NCBI GenBank assembly: GCA_011390755.1 | Contig: JAABRU010000051.1 | Span: 1-39,952 of the forward strand | Length of the DNA: 39,952 bases | DNA from: Desulfobacteraceae bacterium | Lineage (GTDB): Bacteria; Desulfobacterota; Desulfobacteria; Desulfobacterales; Desulfococcaceae | Direction of reading: 5' to 3' | Shown: in pieces, positions 1 to 8,805 of the stretch | Position numbering within the stretch: position 1 is the first letter of the stretch | How the letters are laid out: every line of letters begins with the position of its first letter | Made by a program: the position numbers and the translations under genes | The notes under the pieces: model-generated | Databases searched by the model: none | Told to the model about the DNA's origin: nothing | The model's input: the letters and a program-made list of their open reading frames with translations, nothing else

Positions 1-9
1 GTAAAGATT

Positions 10-213
10 ATGGCAAGCGGCATTGTTAAATGGTTCAATGACAAAAAAGGCTATGGTTTTATTGAAAAAGACGAAGGCGGAGATGTCTTTGCCCATTATT
101 CCGCAATTGATATGGGCGGTTTTAAAACCCTGGAGGAAGGTGATCGGGTCAGTTTTGAAGTAGAGCAGGGAGATAAGGGGCCTGCGGCTACCCAGGTAAA
201 AAAAATTCAATAA
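10..213 (+). CDS. Cold-shock domain protein (CspA family)
   Basis: This is a 67-residue single cold-shock domain, the usual length for the CspA family. These proteins bind single-stranded RNA or DNA in the cytoplasm and act as RNA chaperones. The RNP1-type motif KGYGFIE is at about residues 13-19 and the RNP2-type motif DVFAHYSAI at about 25-33. The typical start GIVKWFN and the end ATQVKKIQ are present. The ATG at position 10 is so close to the window edge that its ribosome binding site and 5' leader cannot be judged. It is monocistronic here, with a strong terminator about 130 bp downstream. Which Csp paralogue it is cannot be told from one domain. Confidence 0.95.
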   Translation: MASGIVKWFNDKKGYGFIEKDEGGDVFAHYSAIDMGGFKTLEEGDRVSFEVEQGDKGPAATQVKKIQ

Positions 214-265
214 AATCAAATCTGATGAATCGCCAGAAGCCGCGCAGGAATTTTTTTCCGCACCC

Positions 266-289
266 GCAGGCACAATATACTGTGCCTGC
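266..289. other. Stem-loop downstream of the cold-shock gene
   Basis: There is a 9-bp perfect stem (GCAGGCACA / TGTGCCTGC) with a 6-nt loop in the 3' untranslated region of the cold-shock gene. It is not followed by a T-run, so it is not a canonical terminator. It may protect the 3' end of the mRNA, but this is inference. Confidence 0.4.
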
Positions 290-342
290 ATTGTAAGGTG
301 CTGACTTTTTGCGATACCTTCAGATTTGATATTTAAAAATAA

Positions 343-376
343 AAGGCACATCGTTTTATGACGATGTGCCTTTTTT
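343..376. terminator. Bidirectional rho-independent terminator
   Basis: A 12-bp perfect stem (AAGGCACATCGT / ACGATGTGCCTT) has a 6-nt loop. A T-run follows on the plus strand and an A-rich tract lies on the other side. It sits between the plus-strand cold-shock gene and the end of minus-strand hsdR, so it can stop transcription in both directions. Confidence 0.85.
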
Positions 377-422
377 GTCCGGGACTGATGAATGCATGAC
401 AGAATCCCCGTGCTTTGTCAGA

Positions 423-3400
423 TCAGTTTTTCTGAGTCTGCCGGTATTTCCTGAAATTCTCGGCCTGTTCAAAGATTTCCTTATAGACCTCGTCCCGGTC
501 CACCGGCGGGTAGCCGTGTTCCGCCAGCAGGATTATCAGATCCACCTTGAGTTCGGCTTTGATGTCCTCCCGCTGGCTCCAGTCGGTGTATTTTGCCTTG
601 TCATCCACCACCTTTTTCACGGCTTTGGCCAGTTTTGTCAGTCTGTCTTCGGGATATTCAAATTCATATTTCACGGTCAGGGAGCGGAGAATATCGTAAA
701 ATGCCTTTTCCTCAAAGTCAATTCCCAGATCGTGAAAGGAATCCATCTCCGCCCGCAGTGCGTGGTAAAGTCTGATAATTTCTTCGCTGAAATCCTCCAG
801 CACATTGCTGACCAGCACATCCTGCTCTTTGCGCTCATTGTACCGCTGCACCAAAGCCTGGAATTTTTCGGAAAAATCCGTACCTTTGGCCCTGTTCACC
901 TTTTTGAAATCGGAAATGGCTTTGGCCAGCAACTGCTTCAGCAGTTTGATTTTTGTATTGGGCAGTTTGATTTTTTCAATGCGGGACAGGTAATCCGCAT
1001 CAAAAATATTGATTTCCCCTCCGCTTTCCTGACCCATTTTAAAAATTTCCTCCACACCCTCACTGGCCAGGGCATCTTTTATCATTTCCCGGACTCTTGC
1101 ATTCATCTGCGCGGTATCCGGGGCCTCCCCTTTTGTCAGTTTGAAGACAATGGAACGCACGGCCAGATAAAAATGGACAGTATCCCGCTCCTTCTGCGAA
1201 AATGCCTCACTGCCGCAGCAGATGTCATAGGCCGCCTTCATGCGTTTGACCAGGTGCATGAAACGCTTTTCCAGTTCCCGGGTGAGCTGCACAAATTCCG
1301 CTGCCAGTTTCAGGCATTCCAACTGCAAAAGGGGATATCCGGTAAAATAGGCTTTGCTGTTGAATTTATGAAAGATTTTCCCCAGCAGATCCAGATGGTC
1401 CTTCACAATGACCACGGACTGTTCCATATCCTCAAAATTTTCAGTGTCGGCTTTGGAATACAGGGCCAGGGCCTGGTTCATCTGCCGCTTTATGCCGATA
1501 TAATCCACCACCAGCCCTTTTTCCTTGTTCCCGGATTTGCGGTTCACCCGTGAAATGGTCTGAATCAGGCTGTGGCGCTGTATGGGTTTGTCAATATAGA
1601 TGGTATCCAGAAGCGGTACATCAAAACCCGTCAGCCACATATCCACCACAATGGCGATGCTGAAATTGGATTCGGCAACCTTGAACTGCCGGTCCAGTTC
1701 CTTGCGGTCTTCCCTTGTGCCCAGCATCTCCCATAATTCGGGCGGGTCGTCCTTGCCGCGGGTCATGACCATTTTTAATTTTTCGATGGGTTTGATGTCT
1801 TTGTTTTTTTCCTTTTTTGATGGCAATGATAGTGGCTGAACCTCGCCATATAAATTTTGAAATATCTGTAGGGGCTGGCCCCCGTGCCTGCCCTCTGCCG
1901 GGGCAACCACAGGGGGATTGCCCCTACAGATTAAGGCAGCAGCATTGGGCTGAATTTCTGCCCATTCCGGACGCAGGGCAATCAGGGCTTTGTGGAGTTC
2001 ATACGCAATCATGCGGGAACTGGAAACAAAGATGGCCTTGCCTTTTACGCTGGCCCCTTCTGCCACCCGTTTTTCATAATGGCACACAAAATCCTCGGCT
2101 ATGGCCTGTATCCGGTCGGGATCACCCAGAATCACGTCCATTTTCGCGCTGGCTTTTTTGCTTTCCTCTATCTGGTATTCACTGGCCCCGGCCTGTTCGC
2201 ACTGCGCGTAATAGTCCTCAATCTCCTGCAATCGGCTGTTGTCCAGAAGAACTTTCGCTGCCCGGCCTTCATAGACTATGGGAACGGTGATTTCATCTTT
2301 CACTGATTCCATCATGGTATAGGCATCCACCACCGGGCCGAACACATCCAGGGTGGCATCAACGGGCGTGCCGGTAAAACCGACATAGCTGGCATTGGGC
2401 AGGGAATCATGGAGATATTTGGCAAATCCGAAACTGCGCCGCACTCCGTTTTCCGTGATCCGCACTTTCTGGTCGAGATTGACCTGGCTGCGGTGGGCCT
2501 CGTCGGAAATGCAGATCACATTGCTGCGGTCGGTGAGCAGTTCCGTATCCTCGGTGAATTTGTGGATGGTGGTCAGGAAAACCCCGCCGCTGTCCCGGTC
2601 TTTGAGCAGTTCCCGCAGATGCGCCCGGCTTTCCGCACTGATGACGGCCTCATCCCCGATAAATCCTTTGGCATTGGTGAACAGGGTTGAAAGCTGATCG
2701 TCCAGGTCGGTTCGGTCCGTAATCAGCACAATGGTGGGACTGCCAAAATCCAGGCTTTTCATGAGCAGGCGGGTGAGGAAGAGCATGGTATAACTCTTGC
2801 CGCAGCCCGTGGCCCCGAAATAGGTTCCGCCTTTCCCGTCCCCTTCCGGCCGCCGGTGTCTGCGGATGTTTTCATAGAGTTTCACGGCCGCGTAATACTG
2901 GGGATAGCGGCAGAAGATTTTTTCCTGTTTTGCGGATGTATCCGGGAAAAAGATGAAGTTGCGGAGAACATTCCGCAGGCGCAGCGGGTGGAAAAGTCCC
3001 TGTATCATGGTGTAAAGGGAGTCTATGCCGTCTTTTGCCACCGTGTCATTTTCACCGGTTCTGCGCCAGGAATAGAAAAATTCATAGGGCGCAAAAAAAG
3101 AACCGGCCTTATTGTTCACACCGTCACTGATAACGCAGAAGGCATTGTATTTGAAGAGTTCGGGAATATCCCGGCGGTAGCGGATTGTCAGTTGTCTGTA
3201 GGCATCGTGGATGCTGCATTCTTCCCGTATCGCGCTTTTGAATTCAAAGACCACCAGGGGCAGACCGTTGATGTAAAGAAGCGCATCGGGAATGCGTTTT
3301 TCATAGCCCGTGATTTCAAGCTGGTTCACGATTTTGAAAATATTGTGACCAATGGCGTAGGCAGGGGAATCATCGGCCAGGACGGTGGGGAGTTTATCCG

Positions 3401-3761
3401 CATCGGGAATGCGGAAATCCGCCAGATCGGAATAATCAATCAGTTGAATATACAGGTCTTTCTGCTTCCGGTCTTCCCGCTTCAGCAGAAAACCGTCCGA
3501 AAGCATTTTCAGGATGTTTTTGTTGCTTTCGTAGAGATCAGAAGCGGAAAAGAGTTCCAGCCTGCGGATGATGGAAGCAATTTCGCCGGATGTGATATTG
3601 TCATCCGCATAACGCCGGGAAAGAAAGGTTTTCAGGTCTTCTTTGATAAGCACATCACCGGGTTCGCGGGGAATATCCGAACCTTTTACATGGGGATAGC
3701 TCTGGGATGAAAGAAGTTGGAGAATGGCTTTTTCCAGTTTTTCTTCGGTGAATGTCATCAT
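423..3761 (-). CDS. hsdR: Type I restriction enzyme R subunit (HsdR)
   Basis: This is a full-length 1112-residue motor and nuclease subunit of a type I restriction-modification complex. It translocates and cleaves unmodified DNA in complex with HsdM and HsdS. The N-terminal HSDR_N nuclease has D159 and the E173-F-K175 pair of the PD-(D/E)XK site. The SF2 helicase follows, with Walker A GATGCGKS at 316-323, DEAH at 420-423, GFTGTP at 461-466 and the late motif QTISRVNRKSG. It overlaps the upstream DUF1016 gene by 4 bp, indicating translational coupling. Residues about 611-633 are encoded by a palindromic intergenic-type repeat (1864-1931) inserted in frame in a region that is variable in the family. 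No frameshift is seen and all core motifs are intact. Confidence 0.96.
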   Translation of the reverse strand: MMTFTEEKLEKAILQLLSSQSYPHVKGSDIPREPGDVLIKEDLKTFLSRRYADDNITSGEIASIIRRLELFSASDLYESNKNILKMLSDGFLLKREDRKQKDLYIQLIDYSDLADFRIPDADKLPTVLADDSPAYAIGHNIFKIVNQLEITGYEKRIPDALLYINGLPLVVFEFKSAIREECSIHDAYRQLTIRYRRDIPELFKYNAFCVISDGVNNKAGSFFAPYEFFYSWRRTGENDTVAKDGIDSLYTMIQGLFHPLRLRNVLRNFIFFPDTSAKQEKIFCRYPQYYAAVKLYENIRRHRRPEGDGKGGTYFGATGCGKSYTMLFLTRLLMKSLDFGSPTIVLITDRTDLDDQLSTLFTNAKGFIGDEAVISAESRAHLRELLKDRDSGGVFLTTIHKFTEDTELLTDRSNVICISDEAHRSQVNLDQKVRITENGVRRSFGFAKYLHDSLPNASYVGFTGTPVDATLDVFGPVVDAYTMMESVKDEITVPIVYEGRAAKVLLDNSRLQEIEDYYAQCEQAGASEYQIEESKKASAKMDVILGDPDRIQAIAEDFVCHYEKRVAEGASVKGKAIFVSSSRMIAYELHKALIALRPEWAEIQPNAAALICRGNPPVVAPAEGRHGGQPLQIFQNLYGEVQPLSLPSKKEKNKDIKPIEKLKMVMTRGKDDPPELWEMLGTREDRKELDRQFKVAESNFSIAIVVDMWLTGFDVPLLDTIYIDKPIQRHSLIQTISRVNRKSGNKEKGLVVDYIGIKRQMNQALALYSKADTENFEDMEQSVVIVKDHLDLLGKIFHKFNSKAYFTGYPLLQLECLKLAAEFVQLTRELEKRFMHLVKRMKAAYDICCGSEAFSQKERDTVHFYLAVRSIVFKLTKGEAPDTAQMNARVREMIKDALASEGVEEIFKMGQESGGEINIFDADYLSRIEKIKLPNTKIKLLKQLLAKAISDFKKVNRAKGTDFSEKFQALVQRYNERKEQDVLVSNVLEDFSEEIIRLYHALRAEMDSFHDLGIDFEEKAFYDILRSLTVKYEFEYPEDRLTKLAKAVKKVVDDKAKYTDWSQREDIKAELKVDLIILLAEHGYPPVDRDEVYKEIFEQAENFRKYRQTQKN
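1864..1931. repeat. Palindromic repeat inserted in frame within hsdR
   Basis: This is a 68-bp element with 12-bp perfect inverted ends (ATCTGTAGGGGC / GCCCCTACAGAT) and inner GC-rich half-sites. Its sequence resembles the 'CTGTAGGGGC' repeats that are common between genes in related bacteria. Here it lies inside hsdR and is read in frame as about 23 residues rich in Pro, Gly and Arg, without a stop. Confidence 0.8.
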
Positions 3762-4909
3762 TTTTCTCCGGTATTATTGTGCAACTGCTCAAAATCAGAT
3801 TCGATTTCTTCAACTGTCGGCAGGCTCCCTTTCAACTCTTCCGGAAGCACCTCGGTAAAGGTAAATTCACTTACGCCCATTGGTTTATTAAGATCACGGA
3901 GGGCAAATTCTACTTCTATACTGTTTTTATCCCGGCAGAGCAGTATGCCGATTGTAGGATTATCGTCAACTTCTTTAATCAATGTATCCACTGCCGAGAG
4001 GTAGAAATTGAGTTTTCCCGCATATTCGGGAATAAATCTGGTGTTTTTTAATTCTATAACGACATAACATTTTAATTTTACATGGTAAAAAAGAAGATCC
4101 AGATAATAATCGTTGTCGCCGACTTCAATATGGTACTGACGACCGATAAAGGCAAAACCTTTTCCCAATTCCAGAAGAAATCTGGTGATATGTCCGACCA
4201 GTTTCTTTTCAATGTCAGATTCATTGTACGGTTTTGTCATTGTCATAAAGTCAAATACATAGGGGTCTTTTAATGTCTGTTCCGCAAGGTCTGACTGGGG
4301 ACTTGGGAGTGTTTTATGAAAATTGGAAATTCCTTTTCCCTGCCGTCGGAACAGACCTGATCTGATCTGGAGAGCCAGAACATCGCGGCTCCATCCGTTT
4401 TCAATGCTTTGCTGCACATAAAAGATGGCCTCTTCCAGACTCTCTGATTTGGTAAAGATATGAATATTATGGCCCCAAGGCACCTGACCTGCAATCTGAG
4501 GAACGATTCCTTCCACATCAGGAGCACTGAATGACTGTGTTCTGATTTTGGCAACAAACTGTTGCCATTTTATGTCATCCGAAGCTTTTTCCAATTTGGC
4601 AACAGAGCGTTGCCATTTTTCAATATCAGCATAAAAACAGTAAAATGCCCGACAGTATCTCAGATTTTTTGCAGAAAATCCGGCTATACCCGGAAATTCT
4701 TTTTTCAGATCTTTGCTGAACCGGTCAATAAAACTGCTGCCCCAATCGGAATATTTCTGTTTCTCCGTTATCTGACTTCCCAAATACCAATAAAGCTGTA
4801 TGAGTTCCATATTCGCTGCACGGGCAGTTTTTATCCGGACATTGGCAATCCTGCCCTTGATCTCTTTCAGCCAGTCAGAATAATCAGGATTTGATCTTAT
4901 ATTATTCAT
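3758..4909 (-). CDS. DUF1016 (YhcG-like) PDDEXK nuclease domain protein 1
   Basis: This 383-residue protein has an N-terminal DUF1016 helical domain (about residues 10-95), a variable linker (about 96-143), the family hallmark PWGHN at about 144-148, and a C-terminal PD-(D/E)XK-like fold. That fold has D271 in LDLLFYH, E286-L-K288 in VIELK, and the conserved tail AGKLNFYLSAVD. YhcG-type proteins are repeatedly found inside type I restriction loci, but their exact role is not settled. It lies between hsdS (25 bp gap) and hsdR (4 bp overlap), so it is expected to be co-transcribed with them. The linker contains two short palindromes 48 bp apart. It is a paralogue of the gene at 7703-8782. Confidence 0.9.
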   Translation of the reverse strand: MNNIRSNPDYSDWLKEIKGRIANVRIKTARAANMELIQLYWYLGSQITEKQKYSDWGSSFIDRFSKDLKKEFPGIAGFSAKNLRYCRAFYCFYADIEKWQRSVAKLEKASDDIKWQQFVAKIRTQSFSAPDVEGIVPQIAGQVPWGHNIHIFTKSESLEEAIFYVQQSIENGWSRDVLALQIRSGLFRRQGKGISNFHKTLPSPQSDLAEQTLKDPYVFDFMTMTKPYNESDIEKKLVGHITRFLLELGKGFAFIGRQYHIEVGDNDYYLDLLFYHVKLKCYVVIELKNTRFIPEYAGKLNFYLSAVDTLIKEVDDNPTIGILLCRDKNSIEVEFALRDLNKPMGVSEFTFTEVLPEELKGSLPTVEEIESDFEQLHNNTGEK

Positions 4910-4934
4910 CGTCTTTGTCTCTCTTCGGTGAATT

Positions 4935-6242
4935 TCATAAAGCAGCCTCCGCCAGTTTTTCGGCCTGGGGGATGCGGAGTTGGCCGGAGAGGAGTTTGGG
5001 GAGGAGGGTGTCGCGGAGTTTTATAATTGTCGATATTTGATTTGAAATAAAATTTTGTTTTTCAATTTTATTTGCTATCATTTTTTCATAACTTTTCGCA
5101 TTTTCTTCGGATGGTAATACAATTTTTTTGACAATCAACTCCATCCAATGTCGGCGATATTCCTCAAATGATTGTTTATCTTTGATAGCATAATATACCC
5201 AATATGTAGAAAATATCTTTCCCTTTAATGGGATAACATTTTCTGAGATAGAGAAAGATTCACAAGAAAGTTTTGTTACACAAGTATGATCTCCAAATAT
5301 AAATGCAGGATCATCTTGAGATGCTTTAATCTCCGCAACTCCATTATGATACCCCATTAATATATTTGAACCCTGCTCATATACAGGAACAAATCCATAA
5401 TCAATTACATCTTTCTTTTTGTATCTTCTTTTGACTATTAGCCGGTGCAAAACATCACCTACATTTCCAACCTCCCACCCCTTCGGAATCCACCCCATTT
5501 CTTCGCTATTTTCAAATTCACTTGGAAAGAGTCGGCTGATTTCTTCGGGCAGGGCTTTGCGTTTGTCTCCGAGGGATTTACGCACCCCGGCTTTTTCCTG
5601 CAATTCTTCGGGAATGTCATTTCCGGCAGCCAGGGCGTTGTCCATCACCGGGTCAAAATCAACAAACCAGCTTTTGAACATGGCCTGGGCCATAGCCTCC
5701 AGGGTTTCGTTCATCCGGCGGTTGAGTTCGATTTTGTCGTCAAGGGAGCCGAGGATGTGGGCGATGGCTTTTTGTTCGGGGAGGGGAGGGAGATTTAATT
5801 TTAATTCTTCAATATCACTTGGTTTTATCGAAGGATATGCTGATGTGCTGTGTTCTCCGATAATCTGTAATTTTTCAATAATTTGAGGTTGAACCAGAAA
5901 CCAATAAACAAAATTTGTATCTGCGATTTCGGCTTTAGCCCGAATAGTAACAAAACCTGTGGAAACCAGCAAATGTGAAGGGGGATTCTTTATTATTCCA
6001 TAATGTTTTTGATTCGGACGAACTGTTGAATAAATAATGTCACCCGGCAATATTTTCCTTTTAGCCCTGCTCGGAATTTTGTCTTCACCAACAATTAAAT
6101 GTTGAATTTCAGAGATGTTGTTTTCCGTGAGATTTCCAGTATCAAGATAATTAATAAATGCCCATTTATCTTTGTTTGAATAAGTGGATTCATTGGTAAT
6201 AATTACATTACCAAGTGTTGTTTTGATCCAATCACTCCCCAT
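4935..6242 (-). CDS. hsdS: Type I restriction specificity subunit (HsdS)
   Basis: This 435-residue DNA-recognition subunit sets the target sequence for both methylation and restriction. It has two target-recognition domains. The first (about 1-150) is followed by the central conserved helix region LPPLPEQKAIAHILGSLDD. The second (about 240-390) is followed by a distal conserved segment with LRDTLLPKLLSGQL. The ATG at 6242 is preceded by AGGAGG at 9-nt spacing, which fixes the start. hsdS is separated from hsdM by about 2.6 kb of other genes and repeats, whereas the two normally adjoin. The string around its start (TGGGGTATGGGGAGTGA) recurs at the end of hsdM. Confidence 0.95.
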   Translation of the reverse strand: MGSDWIKTTLGNVIITNESTYSNKDKWAFINYLDTGNLTENNISEIQHLIVGEDKIPSRAKRKILPGDIIYSTVRPNQKHYGIIKNPPSHLLVSTGFVTIRAKAEIADTNFVYWFLVQPQIIEKLQIIGEHSTSAYPSIKPSDIEELKLNLPPLPEQKAIAHILGSLDDKIELNRRMNETLEAMAQAMFKSWFVDFDPVMDNALAAGNDIPEELQEKAGVRKSLGDKRKALPEEISRLFPSEFENSEEMGWIPKGWEVGNVGDVLHRLIVKRRYKKKDVIDYGFVPVYEQGSNILMGYHNGVAEIKASQDDPAFIFGDHTCVTKLSCESFSISENVIPLKGKIFSTYWVYYAIKDKQSFEEYRRHWMELIVKKIVLPSEENAKSYEKMIANKIEKQNFISNQISTIIKLRDTLLPKLLSGQLRIPQAEKLAEAAL

Positions 6243-6288
6243 ACCCCATCACCTCCTGATTTTTATTTCTGTTTCTGCGCCAATGTTG

Positions 6289-6376
6289 TCTGAACACGAT
6301 TATGCACGATTATACATGATGCACAGGATTTTTTCATCTTGGAAATCCTGAATAATCATGGATAATCGTGTTCAGA
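6289..6376. repeat. Inverted-repeat element upstream of hsdS
   Basis: This ~88-bp element has outer arms reading TCTGAACACGATTAT at the left and its near-perfect complement ending TTCAGA at the right. An inner pair is built on CAGGATTT / AAATCCTG. The rest of the 6243-6634 interval is occupied by a second repeat, and I see no gene in it. Confidence 0.7.
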
Positions 6377-6604
6377 AAAAATACTGTCTGAACACGGTAA
6401 ACCCAGCCCTGAAAGGGCGGATTGATAATATGATTCCGGAATGTTACCTGTATATAATGCGCCCTTTCAGGGCTTGTCATATTTTTTATCCTGTATTCCA
6501 AGGGCGTTGCCCTGGGCTATACCAATTTGCCCTTTCAGGACTTTCCTTAACCAAATGTGATTCTGACCGTTCCCACGCTCCCGCGCGGGAACGAGCGATT
6601 GAGC
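6362..6604. repeat. Composite direct repeat, copy 1 (downstream side of toxin-antitoxin pair)
   Basis: The copy starts at ATAATCGTGTTCAGAAA. It contains GTCTGAACACGGTAAACCCA, several CCCTGAAAGGGC / GCCCTTTCAGGGC palindromes and a shared line from ATGATTCCGGAATGTTACC to TATATAATGCGCCC. It ends in a GTTCCCACGCTC hairpin. The second copy is at 7444-7684 in the same orientation. The two are near-identical over the first ~110 bp and more diverged afterwards. Confidence 0.85.
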
Positions 6605-6634
6605 GAAAAAAACAAGACTGCGTAACATCAGTTT

Positions 6635-7129
6635 TTACTTTAAAGTGTATCTCCGTATGAAAGGAATTCGATCAAAATCAGCATCATTGCTTACCATATC
6701 ATAACACCTGGATTTCCGGGCCGCAGCAATATGCAATGCGTCACGGGGTTTGACAAAATACTGTAATATTGTCTCATTCATTGCATCAATATCCGACTTT
6801 GTAATTTCTATAATTGTCAGATGGGGAAAATACCGCAGCATCTTCAGTTGCGGAGCAATCATCGGATAAAACTGACGGATCATATTTTCTTCCTCGTGTC
6901 TGAGCCGGTCCAGCGGAGAACCTTCATAATGATCCCGTATCAGTGCCAGCAGCAGACGGTATGCCAGCTCATCAAATGTCAGTGCGGAAGTGTACGCTTC
7001 AATACTGCCTGTCTGTATGCGTTCAAAAAGTTGTTTGGCTTCCGGCTCAATTCCCCGCAGCAAAGCGTATGGAATCATGGTATCCAGATACAAAGTATGT
7101 CCGGTAAAATCGGCTATGCTGCTGTTCAT
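6635..7129 (-). CDS. PIN-domain toxin (VapC-like)
   Basis: This 164-residue PIN-fold protein is probably a ribonuclease toxin that cleaves RNA. The expected acidic residues are visible: D16 in LYLDTM, E54 in TFDELAYR, D130 in PRDALHIAAA and D149/D151 in SNDADFD. It overlaps the preceding small gene by 4 bp (ATGA), the classic layout of an antitoxin-toxin operon. Both genes sit inside a type I restriction locus and between two direct repeats. The pair may be an addiction module that stabilises the locus, or a passenger brought in with the repeats. The target RNA cannot be predicted from sequence. Confidence 0.88.
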   Translation of the reverse strand: MNSSIADFTGHTLYLDTMIPYALLRGIEPEAKQLFERIQTGSIEAYTSALTFDELAYRLLLALIRDHYEGSPLDRLRHEEENMIRQFYPMIAPQLKMLRYFPHLTIIEITKSDIDAMNETILQYFVKPRDALHIAAARKSRCYDMVSNDADFDRIPFIRRYTLK

Positions 7130-7383
7130 ATGTCAAACCGTCTCCAATCCAGATCATTGTCATATTCTTTCCATGTGCCTTTTCCCAATGCCCCGAAAAG
7201 TCTGTCTGCCGGATTTTTTTCAGTTGGTTCACCAACCGGGGTAGCCACCATTGCACGCAGCATTTCAAGTTCACAGATAATCGCATTGATTCTTTCAACA
7301 ATGCTCTGTCCGGACATTGTCGGAACAGATGTTTTCCCCTGCTGTTCCAAAGATTCCGTTTGTTTGGACATGGACAAATTCAT
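7126..7383 (-). CDS. Small antitoxin of the PIN toxin pair
   Basis: This is an 85-residue protein with no recognisable DNA-binding domain. The middle (about residues 28-46) is predicted helical (IVERINAIICELEMLRAMV). The C-terminus DRLFGALGKGTWKEYDNDLD is the kind of short motif that antitoxins use to wrap a PIN toxin; I infer this from its position and style, not from a family match. The ATG at 7383 has GGAGAG just upstream. Its stop overlaps the toxin start by 4 bp, so the toxin is probably translated by coupling. Confidence 0.78.
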   Translation of the reverse strand: MNLSMSKQTESLEQQGKTSVPTMSGQSIVERINAIICELEMLRAMVATPVGEPTEKNPADRLFGALGKGTWKEYDNDLDWRRFDI

Positions 7384-7407
7384 TGTTCACTCTCCGTTCC
7401 TTCATTG

Positions 7408-7684
7408 TTCTCGTTCCCACGCTCCTGCCTGGGAACGAGCGAAATAATCGTGTTCAGAAAACGGTCTGAACACGGTAAACCCAGCCCTGAAAGGGCGTAT
7501 TAAAAAAATGATTCCGGAATGTTACCTTTATATAATGCGCCCTTTCAGGGCTTATGTTTTTGTGTTTATTCTCTCCCCAGGGCTTCACCCCGGGCTGTAA
7601 TATAACGCCCTTTCAGGGCTTTTTTTTCGCTCGTTCCCGCGCTCATTTCGGCAAGTTCAATGACCGGAGCGTGGGAACGAGCGA
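7408..7684. repeat. Composite direct repeat, copy 2 (upstream side of toxin-antitoxin pair)
   Basis: A GTTCCCACGCTC hairpin (7408-7443) is followed from 7444 by the second copy of the repeat at 6362-6604. The copy includes the CTGAACACGGTAAACCCA segment, CCCTGAAAGGGC palindromes, and a terminal GTTCCCGCGCTC...GAGCGTGGGAACGAGCG hairpin. It fills the whole interval between the antitoxin and the upstream DUF1016 gene, and no coding sequence is seen in it. Confidence 0.82.
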
Positions 7685-7702
7685 ATAATCTGTCTGTCAT
7701 AT

Positions 7703-8782
7703 TCATATATCTCCCATTTCCCTGCTTAACACCGCTTCAAATTCTTCAATGGACGGCAGACTTGATTTCAGGTTTTCGGGCAGTGACCGGGTCAGTTGAT
7801 ATTCTGAAACACCGATAGGTTTGTGAATATCACTCAGGGCATATTCGGCAACCAGTTTATCCCTGCTTTTGCAAAGGAGAATACCGATTGTCGGTTCATC
7901 CCCCTTTTTCCGATACTGCTCATCCACGGCTTTGATGTAAAAATTCAGTTTTCCGGCATGTTCCGGTTCAAAGTCTCCGGTTTTCAACTCTATCACCACA
8001 TAGCAGTGAAGCACGGTATGATAAAAAAGCAGATCAATGAAAAAATCCCGCTGCCCCACCTGCAAGGGAACCTGCTTTCCCATATAGGCAAATCCGGCCC
8101 CCAGTTCCAGAAGAAATTTTGTAATATGGTCCAGCAGTGCTTTTTGCAGTTCTCTTTCTTTATAATCCTCTGTTAAAGCCAGAAAGTCAAAAATGTAAGG
8201 ATCTTTCAGTGTCTGCTGTGCCAGATCGGATTGGGGAGAGGGCAGGGTTTTGGAAAAGTTGCTGACGGTCTTTCCTTTCCGCTCAAATAAACGGCTTTCC
8301 ATCTGGTGTGTCAGTATATTGCGACTCCAATTGTGTTCAAGCGTTTTCTGAACATAAAAAAGGGCTTCTTTCGTATTTTGGCACTTGGAAATGATAACTC
8401 TGTTGTGTCCCCAGGGGATTTGAAATAATTTTGCAATATCCTGCTTTGCAATTTCGGCACAGCCTGTGCCGAAATTATCAAGTCTTTGATTGTAAAAAAG
8501 AAACCAGCGACGTATATAACTCAGATTTGCTTCTGAAAAACCTCGCATTTCAGGAAATTCTGTCATCAGGTCCTTGCTTAACTGCGAAAGAAAACCGCTT
8601 CCCCATTCAGCGGATTTTTGCTTTTCAACAATCTCTGCGCCCAGTTCCCAGTAAAATTGCAGCAAAACTGTATTCACGGACACCGCAGCTTTTAACTGCG
8701 TCTGACGGATTTTCTGCTTTACATCCTTCAGCCACGCCCTGTATTGTTCATTCTGCATCAGTTCTGTCTTATCTTTTCCCAT
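7703..8782 (-). CDS. DUF1016 (YhcG-like) PDDEXK nuclease domain protein 2
   Basis: This 359-residue paralogue of the gene at 3758-4909 has the same layout: a helical DUF1016 N-terminus (to about 98), a short linker, IPWGHN at about 122-127, and a PD-(D/E)XK-like core with D250 in IDLLFYH and E265-L-K267. I place the start at 8782 (MGKDKTEL), preceded by AAGGGG. A longer in-frame extension up to 8878 is encoded only by intergenic hairpins. The linker contains a 27-nt palindrome. The gene follows hsdM directly and probably belongs to the same transcript. Its function in the restriction locus is unknown; nuclease activity is inferred from the fold. Confidence 0.88.
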   Translation of the reverse strand: MGKDKTELMQNEQYRAWLKDVKQKIRQTQLKAAVSVNTVLLQFYWELGAEIVEKQKSAEWGSGFLSQLSKDLMTEFPEMRGFSEANLSYIRRWFLFYNQRLDNFGTGCAEIAKQDIAKLFQIPWGHNRVIISKCQNTKEALFYVQKTLEHNWSRNILTHQMESRLFERKGKTVSNFSKTLPSPQSDLAQQTLKDPYIFDFLALTEDYKERELQKALLDHITKFLLELGAGFAYMGKQVPLQVGQRDFFIDLLFYHTVLHCYVVIELKTGDFEPEHAGKLNFYIKAVDEQYRKKGDEPTIGILLCKSRDKLVAEYALSDIHKPIGVSEYQLTRSLPENLKSSLPSIEEFEAVLSREMGDI

Positions 8783-8805
8783 ACCCCAGCCCCTTGATAT
8801 CCCAT

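Noticed and set aside
366-1553. 395-residue plus-strand open frame
   Set aside because: It is the antisense shadow of hsdR, with a Phe/His/Gln-rich composition and no domain. hsdR has all its motifs on the other strand.
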